Position numbers and translations under genes: made by a program
Shown here: piece by piece, positions 39,411 through 50,500 of the stretch
Layout of the letters: each line of letters starts with the position of its first letter
How positions within the stretch are numbered: position 1 is the first letter of the stretch
The notes under the pieces: generated by a model
The model's database searches: none
Told to the model about the DNA's origin: nothing
Seen by the model: only the letters and a program-made list of their open reading frames with translations
DNA from: Tribonema minus
Lineage: Eukaryota; Sar; Xanthophyceae; Tribonematales; Tribonemataceae
Assembly (NCBI GenBank): GCA_017506865.1
Contig: JAFCMP010000412.1
Coordinates: 310,001 to 374,000 of the forward strand
Direction of reading: 5' to 3'
DNA: 64,000 nt

Positions 39411-42400
39411 TGGCACCTACAGACAGTCCTTACCCACCCCTTGCTTCGCTCTGGCGGGCCCTGACGAACCAAGCTACACGTGCTCACTAAATATCGTATC
39501 GTTAGCCCTCGCTTGCCCTCATCAACACGTGCTCTGGAGCGCCAACGTTGCTTTCCCGCTCCTTAACGTAGGCCAATTGACTGAATAGGAAATCGTCCAA
39601 TCATTCAGTATCGGCCCTTCGCGAGGCGGACGCGCTGAGTGTTGGTTACCGCTCGTACTAACTGGAGGCAGCTACGAGGAGGAATTTAGCGCAGGGGTCG
39701 GTGTGCATGCACATTGTAAATATGCGCCTGCACGCCGCATCCTTTGCTTGGTTGTGCCAGCTGTCGCTACCAAGTGAACACTGAGCAGCAGTGCTTTTAT
39801 GCTGCGTGAGCCGCCCTAGCTCCAGTGCCTGTGTCGGAGGAACCATGCTTAGCAGCGGCTCACACACCCGTAGTTGCTTCGCATGACGTCGGCTGTTAAC
39901 GCTGTGTAATTGAGATGATGAGGCTGACTGTCGAAAGCTGCGGTACGGGTTCTCCCGTACTGACTTGCACGGGCATTAGTGGGCTTGCGAGGTTACCCAT
40001 CACCCCCCACCCTTTGTTTCTCGGCACCATCTGATGATGGTGTAATCGAGCTGATGATCACAGTTCGTCTTGCGAATGCGTCGACGCTCGCTTGAAGTTG
40101 CTACCCAGAGCAACTTAGGTAACGGTTGCATACCGGAGGTGTTGGATTGGTGCAGGCCACAATCAGCTAGGCAACAGCGTTAACTACGACGATAAACAGG
40201 TGTGCATATGGTGCTTGCGCAGCAACAACAGTAACTCTGCTCTGCCGCTGCCGCACTAGAATCAAATGCATTGAGACATAGCATGCCGCGGTTGACACGG
40301 TTGCGGGAGCCCGTGGTTCTACTGACTTGCGTGGCTATGATTGGCAACCACATGCATCTCATGGGAGTGCCGGTGTGTTCTGTGCACGTCCCGGGCTGGC
40401 TAATTGCACGGGCGAGCGCACAGGGACATCCCATGTTCCAAGAGAGCTCTCTTGATGAGTACTATAATAATTTTTGTTCTCCCAGGCTGATGGATACCTT
40501 ATTGTTGGATGGTGAGGGGTATATTTGAGAGACTCAACACATGATCCTGTTCCATGTGCAGACTCGGACTCCTCCACGAAAAGAAAGGGGAGTAAGGGCA
40601 AGGCTGATGCGGCACCGGCTGACAAGCCGGAGAAGCCCGCGAAGAAGTCCAAGTCGTCAAAGGAGCCCGCAACCCCTCCTGCGCCGGCCGTTGGCGGTAG
40701 CGAGCGAGAGGCGGAGCTCGACGACGAGATATGCGCTGGCGCCGGTGACGACGCCAGCTCTGATGCGGGTGAGACTGGTGCCGGTCTAACCGTATCCAGA
40801 GCCCGTTATACCCGGCTGCTCGAGCTGTTGACGGCCTCGCACAAGTCCGGGGCATCTGCCTCGGCGAGACTGTCTGCAGACGAGGTACAGCTGCAAGAAC
40901 GTTTCCAGGACCTTGACGCCCAGGCTAAGGTGTTGCGTGGCCTGCGCGATGCTAGCAAGGAGGGTTCCCCTGAACGTACAATGTACAAGACGGACCTCTA
41001 TGCGATCACGTACCAGCTTCCACGTCTTAAGGCGAGCATGGAGCAGGTAGAAGTTGACCGCTGCGCGTACTCACAGAGATTCAGCGCTTTGGAGACTGCT
41101 CGCATAGAACTCGACGCAATCATGGATCGCGATCTTGGCGATGCAGATACACTGCGCCGTCTCAAGGCGTTCGAGAAGGTGCAGCTGGTGCAGCACTTGC
41201 AGGCAGGGCGTTTGGTCCAGGTTGCCCCGCCCCGCGTTGGCGTGGCGGCCTCGATTCAGATGTCTCATACTGCGCCGTCGAGCACTGGGGTCACCACGAC
41301 CCCCAGCGACGATGGCAGTGAACCGTCCCGAGCGGACGGCGCTGACGCTGCTAACAGGGGCAAGGGAGACGTCTATGCGAAGGCTGGTAGGATTGCCGGC
41401 GTAGCCGACCTCTCTTCTCGCGTAGGTGTATGTGTCACCAGGCTTGACTCACTCACCGCTGCGCTGCGCTCCATGGCAGAGGACGTCAAGGTCCACGCTC
41501 TAAGTGTGGCCATAAAGGCGTCGAAGGACAAACCCTTACTTTCAACTGTGCGCCTACTGTCCCTAGAGGTCGGCGGCAAGCGGAAGGGGTGGGAGCAGCT
41601 AACGTACGCAGAACGTTGTGCAGCCATAATTGAGCACTTCAACTCTGAAGCTGCCCAAGAGAAGGTGTACAATTCTCTACTTCAAGCCAGGCGTCTCCCG
41701 AGCGAGAGCCCTGGGGAGTTGGCTCTCCGCGTGCGGAACATGGTTGTACAGGCAGGTGGTAGCGAAAGTTCTCGTGAGTTTCTGAAAAGCTTCACTACTT
41801 ACGCCTCATCTCATCCAAGGAGCGGACGGCCGCTAGGGTTGCACTGGGGAGGGGCTGGCAGGACGCTGGTCTTGCGAGCATTCAGGAGCACATTGAGCGC
41901 ACCTGGAACGGGAAAGCCCATGCCGCGAGCAAGGGCGGACCCACGTCGCAGGATGGTTCTGACCTTGAGAGTTTGCGCGACGACGCGTCGCAAGCAAGTG
42001 ACGCGCCGCGCCAGACGCCCTCTGCCTCGCAGATTGCGCGCAAGGAGAGAACGCTGGCGGACAAGGAGAGGCGCCTCGCCAAAAAGGAGAAAGCCTTGGA
42101 GGTGCGAGCTGCTGCTGTAGCCGCCAAGTCGGCTCCGGCAGCCGCGCCCGCCAGGCGTGGGCCCCCCGCGCCTGAGCATGACAATTCAGGCATGGTGCAG
42201 TTCAACCCGCGTTCTCACTGGGTATGCTTTGACTGCCAGACAACGCTGCCGCGCGGTATCGCCGTTGACATGCATCGCAACACGCCCAACTGCCCGGCGT
42301 TTGATCCTTCCCGCCGCCCCCGCGCCGCACCGTACGGCGGGCCGCGCGGTGAGCCGCGCGGCGCGCCACCGGCGCATCAGGCGAATCAGTACACGCGGTA

Positions 42401-42916
42401 CGGTCCTCGCCCCCCTTTTCCGCCCCCGGCTGCTATGCCGCAGGCGCCGGTCGTGGCAGCGGCGGCTGCTGCCGCTGCGCCAACGCCGGCGGAGGCGGAC
42501 GAGTATCACAAGATGATGGCCTTTGTGGCCTGGCAGAGGGCTCAGGGTGAGTCTACTTCGCTCGCGCGCGCGCGTGCGGCCCTCTCAGGGGGTGGCACCA
42601 GCGGTGCGCGCGCCGCAGTTGAACTTGAACATGCTTTTGGTCAACGTGATATGTGCGTCTCCGCGTCCATCGCAACCTCACCACGTGAGCGCGCGCCTGG
42701 GCACAATGACGCCGTATTGCTGGCTATGTTGCATCCTTCGTTACCCAGCGTACCTTCCCTCGCGGAAGTGTCGCAGTCTACGGCTGATGCTAACATGCAA
42801 CTTGAAGGTGATAGTGCAAATGATACTCCCCCATCAAACACTGGTTCGCCGCATACGGTTACCATACCTAATGCAAGCGAATCGCCTGTCTGTGCTACCG
42901 CTGTGACACAGGACCC
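39320..42916 (+). CDS. Outer element gag (5' part of gag-pol), split by intron, frameshift and insertion
   Basis: Exon 1 is 39,320-39,365 inside the LTR (starts MDPSKSAQ). An intron with GTAAGA donor and TGTGCAG acceptor spans 39,366-40,561. Exon 2 from 40,562 continues in phase (one base plus two). The protein has a Lys/Ala/Pro-rich segment, a helical capsid-like region with coiled-coil character, and a C-terminal knuckle C-F-D-C ... H ... C near 42,225-42,300 followed by Ala/Pro-rich linker. The frame shifts once at an AAAA run (41,784-41,787), after which it is open to 42,916. There the inner element is inserted. Without the inner element the frame runs directly, in phase, into the methyltransferase at 56,423. 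Without exon 1 the second exon has no ATG before 40,981, which supports the spliced start. Confidence 0.75.
39366..40561 (+). other. Intron removing U5, PBS and leader of the outer element
   Basis: The 1,196-nt interval has a strong donor (A|GTAAGA) inside the LTR and acceptor (TGTGCAG|AC) just before the long gag frame. Exon 1 supplies the only upstream ATG, and phases match. The interval contains no long coding frame, which fits an intron/leader. Confidence 0.65.
39411..39428 (+). promoter_or_regulatory. Primer-binding site of outer element
   Basis: TGGCACCTACAGACAGTC starts immediately after the 5' LTR with the TGG complementary to a tRNA CCA end. The tRNA species was not identified. Confidence 0.6.
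41784..41787 (+). other. Frameshift point in outer gag
   Basis: Upstream frame (…E-F-L-K) and downstream frame (K-L-H-Y-L-R-L-I-S-S-K-E-R) overlap at an A4 run. The shift equals -1 (one extra base). The heptamer is not a canonical X-XXY-YYZ slippery site, so an indel mutation or sequence error is more likely than recoding. Confidence 0.7.
42913..42916 (+). repeat. Target-site duplication of inner element (left)
   Basis: ACCC before the inner LTR, matched by ACCC at 56,419-56,422. Confidence 0.85.
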
Positions 42917-43314
42917 TGTGGTGACTGGGTGGTGTCCCAGCTCACAGTGTTGACTCTTCAGGAGTGAGGAACTGCTCCATTGCTCCAGTTACAGCCTAAA
43001 GCCTGCGAATGTTGCCTTGAGAAAGCAGCGGCGCTTGCAACTACTCTCTCCAGATACCAAGTGCCATGGCGCCGGTAAACGTGGCGGTGCAAAAGCAGAC
43101 AAAAGCCTTCCTTAAAGCATGTAGATCGGTTTCTGATCATTAGGCGCACACAAGCACAAATGCAGCTGAGCGCTGCTGCCATTCAACTTGAGGTGACTGT
43201 TGACAAATACGGGCACAACTCTCCAATTCAGCCCTGGCCACCTCAAGGCGTGCTACGTGCTGCCACCACACATCTATCATCCTAATGCACGCTAATGGCG
43301 GCCGCTTCACGACA
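42917..43314 (-). repeat. 3' LTR of inner Ty3/gypsy element
   Basis: 398 bp with TG/CA ends on both strands. No difference seen by eye from 56,021-56,418. It is the 3' LTR because the coding genes of the element read on the minus strand. Confidence 0.95.
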
Positions 43315-43330
43315 TACGCCCCCATCCATG
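43315..43330 (-). promoter_or_regulatory. Polypurine tract of inner element
   Basis: GGATGGGGGCG on the minus strand lies directly upstream of the 3' LTR, the position of the plus-strand primer. Confidence 0.7.
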
Positions 43331-44881
43331 ACGTCATCGACCGTCTGGATCAAATAACAGTGAAGCGTGCAAGGAGCTACTGCAAGCCCGGCCTACCGCA
43401 AATAAGCAATGCAAATCCTCAGCAGATACAGCACGCCTGGCACCACTTTACTGCGCGCCAAGTGTTGTCGATGCGATTGCAACACCTGATTGCGCATCAC
43501 AAGCAGATACTACCCCTCTAGGCGGCGGCTGCGGCTACACGGTGGCGGCGACACCGGCAGCGGCAGAGCAGCACCATATGTTGACGTCATGGTACTGAAA
43601 TAACAGAGGGGAGTACTGCCAGTGTGTGGCTATATGCCTCTAATGCTGCACCCGTCAAAGAGGCTGCACCACTTACATACGCCCCGGTAATTGCCTACAC
43701 TAGCAAACAAACGCACAACTTGCGATGCAAACCAGCACTCCACACTACTGCGCCCCCGCTTGAGGCACTCACGCAACCCCCACACTACTGCGCTCCCGCT
43801 TGAGGCACTCGCGCAACCCCCCATTACAGCCCGTGTCATGCACGCCCTGTTATAGGGGTATAACCCCTCTCCAACCCCTAAAAGGTCACCATAACGTTGG
43901 CGGTGCCTTAAGGTGCGCGCTGGTAGACGCGACTACGCACCTGCTGAAGAAAACGATTTACCTGGCGCCTAATCTCCCCGCATTTCCTTGAACTTTACAG
44001 GAAAGAGGCTTCCAGCGCGCTGGTAGACGCGACTACGCACCTGCTGAAGAAAACGATTTACCTGGCGCCTAATCTCCCCGCATTTCCTTGAATTTTACAG
44101 GAAAGAGGCTGGAAGTTCGGCTGCGGTCAGTCTCATGGCATACGGCCCGAGTTCCCGCGCGCTACCAACCAGGCTGACGACCCATCCCCCCATGACGCCC
44201 CCCCCCCAGTCGGCGGCTACGATGGCCACGTCCCCTGTTCCAAGCCGTAGCAGTGCTCAGCAACGTGAGGAGCACCGCACACTCCGCGCGGCGCAGCAGC
44301 TCGCATGCGCGCCCGTCCTGACTCCCGCAGTACGCCCCCAAGCGCTTGGCACTGCTCAGCAACTTGCTTTGCACGACGTAGCTAGGCCATACTATGCAAC
44401 GCTAGTCCGCCAGGCCCGTTAAGTTGACAGCGCTCAGCAGCTCGCATGAGTGCGTCCCAAATAGCTTAATCCCCAATCCGCCTCCGGGCCTGGGGCAGCG
44501 CTCAGCGACTGATTGAGGCTGCCCTTGCCTTGGCAGTGCTCAGCAACTCGCTGGAGCACGCACTGCGCCGTGTGGTAACTCACTCACACTTGCGCTAGGC
44601 CAATAGCTGAAGTTGAAGCGCCCTTGCTGAAGTTGAGCTGGTGGTTGAAGTTGAAAGGTGCTTCGCTTGAAAATCTCGTCACCGGTAGATGCGCATGTAG
44701 AACGCCCGCCGCTGCGCGCCAAGACGGAGTTGAATATCTCGTCACCGGTAGATGCGCATGTAGAACGCCCGCCGCTGCGCGCCAAGACTCCGTCTTCACC
44801 TCATATGACACTCCTCCTGAAACATGCGGCACGCAAGGCGCGGGGTAGGGAACGCTGCCAAACAACAAGACTTGGATATTT
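43331..44881 (-). other. 3' non-coding region of inner element with tandem repeats
   Basis: About 1.55 kb between the pol stop and the PPT. It contains a 100-bp-period tandem pair at 43,915-44,110 and a 63-bp-period tandem pair at about 44,673-44,788 (each nearly perfect). No protein domain recognised. Confidence 0.75.
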
Positions 44882-47548
44882 CTAATTGACATATACTATG
44901 GTATTGCAGAACCGAACCGCTGGTGCTGTTGCAAGGGGCTGCCAGAAACTGCCAGTGCGCTCGCCAAGGAACGGTGACGAATGATGCAGTGTATAGATGA
45001 GACGTGCCAGATGCTTGTCGCCTTTAGTCGCATGACCTTTATAGCGGTTTGCAAATGAGGGCAGCTGAGCCGTCAACTCATCCGGCTCTGCTGCATCAAT
45101 CGGGCATATGAATTCCACCGTGCCATTGGAAGCAATGTGTACCACATAGCCATCACAACTATCATCAGAGCCATCTACCCATGCAGCCAATGAAACTCTT
45201 ATGATGTCACCTTTAGCATATGGGCATTTTTCACGTGGTGCTGGTGCTGCAGCCGCTGATGGCCTGTCAGCCGGGTCACGGGGCACATGCTGTTGATCAC
45301 GCGTAGGCAAGTGTACATCTGGTGGAGGCGGCACCGCTACTTCAAGTTGTCGCTCAGTAGCCAGCTTCAGCCTACTACAGTGGATGTACTTCAACATGAC
45401 TTGCCCTGCATGCGTCGCCCGCAAAACATATGTGTCTAGCCCAGGTATTCGCCTTTCTACTACAAATGGACCCAACCAGCGTTCTGCTTTCAATTTCTTA
45501 CTCAGCCCCTTACGAACGGGCGGATAGTGTACAAGAACATGATCTCCAGGTTCAAAGCGACGAGCAAACCCTTTCTCCTGCGCTGCCGCCGCCCGTAGCC
45601 TCTCCTCCTGCTCTTGTAGTGACACCTGTACCAGCCTGTGTCCTTCCTTGATGAGCTCATGAATTACGTGCAGGTGCTCAGCTGCTGACTTCCACCTGCG
45701 CGACAGCTCAGGTGCACGAAGATCTCCCAACATTGCCTCGAACGGCAGCAGGGGCTCACGCCCATATAACATGCGAAACGGTGACATGCCATACGTCGTG
45801 TTTGTGCAAGCTCTGTGGTTGAAAAGAGCCATGGGTAAGACTGAGTCCCAATTCTTCTGATTGTCTTCTACCATCATTGCCAGAAGGTTGACAAGCGTGC
45901 CGTTGGTGCGCTCAGTGAGACCATTGCATGCAGGGTGGTAAGGGGATGTGAAGCGCTGCTCAATGCCCACTAACCTAGTTAGCTCTTTCATCAGCAACCC
46001 CCTGAACTCCTTAGCATTGTCACAGAGGAACATTTGAGGGCACCCGTGCCTTGGTATGATCTCACTGACTATGACACGCGCAACAGTGACTGCTGATTTG
46101 TCAGGTATCGCAAAGGCCTCCGGCCACCTAGTCAGGTAATCCGTGAAGACCAAAATGAAAGTGTTGCCCCTGGCAGTCTTGGGCAGCGGTCCCACAATAT
46201 CGAAGCCTACCAATTGAAACGCATGCTGTAGATCTACATCTCCAAATCCATGCACACGCACACGCATATCGCGCTTGGACTTGCGCTTTTGGCATGCCAG
46301 GCAAGTCAGCACCCACTTGAAAACATCAGAATACATGCCAGGCCAGAAGTACCTGCGCCTCACTTTGTCATATGTGCGAGCAAAGCCACTGTGACCTCCA
46401 CCAATCGCACCATCATGACATTCCTCAAACACGCGCTCTCTTAGTGACTTCGGTACCACTAGCAAGTCTGTGCCTGTCTTGTGGGACCTGCCACCAGCAG
46501 CAAAATGCATTCTCCCATTGCGCATGTAGTAGCCAGCGCGCTCAAATGCGCGAGCATCCTCAACTTCTCTAGGTGAGAGGCCATGTGGGGGACCACCTGC
46601 TCTTAGACTAGTAGTCAAGTACTTCGCTACTTTCCCCAATACCGCATCCTTGCTCAGCGAAGATACCAAGTCGCCCGCTTCAAACACGGCGCGATGTCGT
46701 TGCCTATTACCATCTACTTTGCCACCTGTATCCTTGTTGTTGATGTCTTCATGGCCATCCTCCAATTCAGCCTCAAGGTCCATGTTCTCGTCGCCATCTT
46801 CTGGGAACAGCTGAGCCACCCTGCTTGCTGTGATGTTGATTGACACTATCTTCACTCCAGCTGCATCGTCACATTCACAAGCGGCAGGCAAAACAACAGA
46901 CGAAAAATTTCCCGGAACAGGTGCTGGCCGCTGTATCCCCCCATGCTGCGAGGTCGTCGCTGCATCATTAGAAAAGGCCACACCTGCAGACACTGTGACG
47001 AAAGTGCCATCCCTGATACGCGAGAGGGCGTCAGCATTACCATTCTCTCTACCAGGCCTGTGCACAATGTCCATGTTGTATTCTTGCAGTTCTGATATGT
47101 AACGTTCCTGCCGCTTGGTGCGCGGTTCTGAGCCACCCATCAAGTGCGCCAATGCAGAGTGGTCAGTTTGTAGGATGAACGTGTTACCATTGTGCAAAAA
47201 CTGTCTGAAGTAGTGAACTCCTTCCATTGCTGCTAGCGCTTCCCTATCATAAGTACCATAATTGCGTTCAGCACTTTTCAAAGTACGACTATAGTATCCT
47301 ATCGGGTGCTCTCCGTTGGTGGGGCATATCTGCGTTAACACCGCTCCCAGTCCATAGTCAGAAGCATCAGTCTGCAAAACCAACTTGACTGAGCCATTGA
47401 GGATGCCTTTCAAATCGGGATGTGCTAAAACAGGGGATGTCTTCAAGGCCTCCTTGAGCACCTGCCACGCAGCAATGCAATCATCCGAGAGCTCAAACGG
47501 TACACCTTTGCGAGTAAGGTTGACCAGGGGCTCCGTGATTGTTGAAAA
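44882..47548 (-). CDS. Inner element pol, 3' part: RNase H and integrase
   Basis: Continues the reverse transcriptase after a one-base frame change at 47,545-47,548, starting in 'FSTITEPLVNLTRKGVPF', the typical connector. RNase H follows ('LQTDASDYGLGAVLTQ', 'TYDREALAAMEG', 'TDHSALAHL', 'GRENGNADALSR'). Integrase has an HHCC finger (H-x-G-H ... C-L-A-C) and a catalytic DDE with the second Asp (L-C-D-N) and Glu (L-T-E-R) separated by exactly 35 residues. A GPF/Y-type C-terminal module ('W-L-G-P-F-V-V') is present. The last ~110 residues form an extra domain of unknown type. Integrase catalytic residues are intact. Confidence 0.92.
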   Translation of the reverse strand, partial: FSTITEPLVNLTRKGVPFELSDDCIAAWQVLKEALKTSPVLAHPDLKGILNGSVKLVLQTDASDYGLGAVLTQICPTNGEHPIGYYSRTLKSAERNYGTYDREALAAMEGVHYFRQFLHNGNTFILQTDHSALAHLMGGSEPRTKRQERYISELQEYNMDIVHRPGRENGNADALSRIRDGTFVTVSAGVAFSNDAATTSQHGGIQRPAPVPGNFSSVVLPAACECDDAAGVKIVSINITASRVAQLFPEDGDENMDLEAELEDGHEDINNKDTGGKVDGNRQRHRAVFEAGDLVSSLSKDAVLGKVAKYLTTSLRAGGPPHGLSPREVEDARAFERAGYYMRNGRMHFAAGGRSHKTGTDLLVVPKSLRERVFEECHDGAIGGGHSGFARTYDKVRRRYFWPGMYSDVFKWVLTCLACQKRKSKRDMRVRVHGFGDVDLQHAFQLVGFDIVGPLPKTARGNTFILVFTDYLTRWPEAFAIPDKSAVTVARVIVSEIIPRHGCPQMFLCDNAKEFRGLLMKELTRLVGIEQRFTSPYHPACNGLTERTNGTLVNLLAMMVEDNQKNWDSVLPMALFNHRACTNTTYGMSPFRMLYGREPLLPFEAMLGDLRAPELSRRWKSAAEHLHVIHELIKEGHRLVQVSLQEQEERLRAAAAQEKGFARRFEPGDHVLVHYPPVRKGLSKKLKAERWLGPFVVERRIPGLDTYVLRATHAGQVMLKYIHCSRLKLATERQLEVAVPPPPDVHLPTRDQQHVPRDPADRPSAAAAPAPREKCPYAKGDIIRVSLAAWVDGSDDSCDGYVVHIASNGTVEFICPIDAAEPDELTAQLPSFANRYKGHATKGDKHLARLIYTLHHSSPFLGERTGSFWQPLATAPAVRFCNTIVYVN
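47545..47548 (-). other. Frameshift inside inner pol
   Basis: Within a run of four T (minus strand), 'Y-I-S-H-F' in one frame and 'F-S-T-I-T-E-P-L' in the next overlap. One missing T explains it. It separates RT from RNase H/integrase in an otherwise intact, recently inserted copy. Confidence 0.8.
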
Positions 47549-50500
47549 TGGGAGATATACTGCCTGTAGTACGCTGCCATACACAAAAAGGAACGCACAT
47601 CATGAAGGTCAGAGGGCAAAGGTATCTTCTCAATTGCCTCTACTTTTGATGGATCAACGCGCTTGCCCTGGGCATCTACGACATGACCCAGAAATTTGAC
47701 CTCCCGCATGGCGAAGTGACACTTGGACGGCTTCAGCTTTATGCCTACTGAGAGCAGTCGGCTCAACACTATCTCCAAGTGCTTCATGTGCTCTTTGAAG
47801 GTTTTGCTAAAAACCAGAATATCGTCAATGTACACCAGGGCGTACACCCACAGCGCATCATGCCCCATAGCAAGCTGCATTAGACGCTGAAAAGTAGATG
47901 GCATGTTCATAAGCCCCATAGGTCCCACCTTCCATTGATAGCACCCCCATTTGGTTTGAAAAGCCGTTATTGGTCTGGATTCTCTGTCCAATTCAACATG
48001 CCAAAATCCAGCAACCGCGTCCATAGAGCTAAACCACTCAGAGCCATTCAACACTGAGTGCACCTCATCTATGCGCGGCAGCGGAAACCCATCCTGACCG
48101 CCACCACGCTCTTTCACTGCTTGATTAACCGCCCTCAAATCCTGCACAACTCTCATACCACCGTCTGGCTTTGGTATTATCATGAGAGGAGAGTTCCAGG
48201 GTGAATTTGACGGCTCAATCACGCCCTTCTTCAACAAGAAGTCAATTTCCTTCCATAAAACTTCAAGTTCTTTCAGACTATACTTTCGCAATCTGGAACG
48301 CACAGGCCTAGCATCTCCAACATCAATATGGTGGCGGACCAACGACACTTTTCCTGGCCTACCATCATGTGAGAAGATCCCCTTACGTGCCATTTTGCGA
48401 AGCAAATCTGTCAACTGCATTCGTTGAACTTCCGTCAAGTGTTCCAATTCCCCAACACGGAACGCGGCAAGCCATTCCAGCTCCCGTGCCCGTTGCACTG
48501 CTTCATCGTCCGTACACTCTTGAGCTGCAGATGAGTCAGCACCAACACCAGGTTGCGATTCTACATCAACCTTCGCTTCCTTTTTTGGTTTATTGTGAGT
48601 TTCAGGGACGGCAGTGCAAGGAGCATTTGGCGGCGGCGGTTCTGCGGGGGGCCGCGCCTTGTGCACTATCTTGTCTGCGTGGGGCTCCTCTACACTCAAT
48701 GTTTGCACTCGTGAATCAGAGACTGGGTTTAACTTAGCCGAATTGACTTTGTCTGCCATGCTGCTAGTTGAAGTAGTTGACGTTGAAGAAGGGTTCACCT
48801 GTGCTCCACACCCCCAACCTACGTCGCAGCTCTCAGCAAACAGAGCCTCCGCTGCCGTTCCCGAAATGACATTTGGCGCCTCCGCTTGCGCCTCAGCTGG
48901 TGTCACATAACCAGCAGCAACCATGAAGCAAACCGTGGCTAGACGATCATTGCGCTCTATCTGTGCTATCCTCGCTTTGATCGCCGTCAAGCGCTTTTCT
49001 AGCAACTGCTGTTTCTCGTCTTTCTCCTGTACTGAAGTCAGTGCTATTAAGCTCCGTGTGGTTTCCACTTCACATCTGTGTGATTGTCGCTTCCACAAAT
49101 CCTCATCTAGCAAGTGCAAGTGCCCAAGCTTGACGCCCGGTTTCAGCTTACCGGTACGCTTGACAATAGTGAGATTTATAGTGCTGGTGTGCATACCCTC
49201 CTCTACCAACACTCGCTGCCGCCGCACAGCCCAATGCCCCCGTGGGTCAATTGCCCCTTCGAGCACATAGTTCCCCGGTGGTGCGTCACCGGTCCAAGTC
49301 ACCACAACTGCAATTCCATCCGCTGTAGCTTCTGTGACGGGGTACTTCTTGGCTATATAGACAGTAGCTTGTTTTTGCAAAGCAGCCCCTTGCTCTGCAA
49401 CCAACACAATGTTGTCCCATCCTGGTAGTTCTGTTTCGGCGGCAGCGGCCAACTCAGGGTTGTCTGACACTTGATTCTTGCCAAAGCGCTCATCTGCATG
49501 GTCCATCGCTATGGTGTATGCTTCCATCATTGTCAGCTTACCTGGCGTGCGCGCCCCGCCGCTACGATGGCCATCCTCGTCATCACCTCCGGCTTCGCCG
49601 CTGTCGGTGCTTGTCTCGTCACCTTCGCTCGTGGAGTTGCTGGCTGATGCTTGCGCGCTGGTCTCGCAGGCGGTCTTCTTGGCGTGGTCTGCTGTGGAGG
49701 GCTGCGGCCCTGGCTCCCGGTTGTGGTTCGCCGCCCCCATCGCGAAGCCCTGCTTGTACTTCAACTTGCGCAGGAAAGGCATGCCTTGCAGGTGTTGTGA
49801 TACGAGGACAGGCCCCACTGAGGTGCCTCCCTGTGGGTGGTCGTCAGGGAGGTCATAGGGACCCAAGGTCTGCACAAACAAACCATCCTCGATCATGCGA
49901 GGCGGTATGGGTGCCTGCTGGCGCTGCAAGTCGAACAGCACCGGCTCTGTACGCAGAGTGCGAATGATGAATGACATCACTGGGGCAAGCAGTATCTGAC
50001 CACTGCCCTTCGCCAGTGTTGACTGTGTGATGCCTGGTGGCACCTTGAGCCACCACAGACCATTGGCCCGCAGTAAGTCTGCCTGCGATGGAGCATAGCG
50101 TTGAGTGGCATTGTACTGCGTGTCCCCCTTTCGCATGTCACTGTCTGATGGTTCACGGAATGCATGAAAGTGACGCGCAACAAGGGTTGGTACACTGCGC
50201 GTCATCTCATGCGTCCAGCGCGCTGTGGCATTGCGAGGTGGCAGCACAAACACTGGGTTAGTGACACCCCACATCTCCATGGGGGTGATCTGCAGTTCGT
50301 GCTTGTCCTTATGCTTTGCGCGCTCCACCTTGTGAGCCACGCGCTGGAGCGCGTCCACCACACTCTGATCACCCTTCATCATGAGGAGGAACACTCGGTT
50401 GCGCAGGTTAGGGAACCCCAGGTTTTCACCCGAGAGCTCAAATGACAATATGTGATAACCTGCGTTGAGCGCTGCCTCCAACGCGAGAACTCCACTGACA

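Noticed and set aside
40180-40528. Small open frames in the outer leader as accessory genes
   Set aside because: They lie within the predicted intron, are short, and overlap on both strands without domain similarity.
48182-50445. Plus-strand open frames across the inner pol and gag
   Set aside because: Antisense shadows of a strongly supported minus-strand reading frame.
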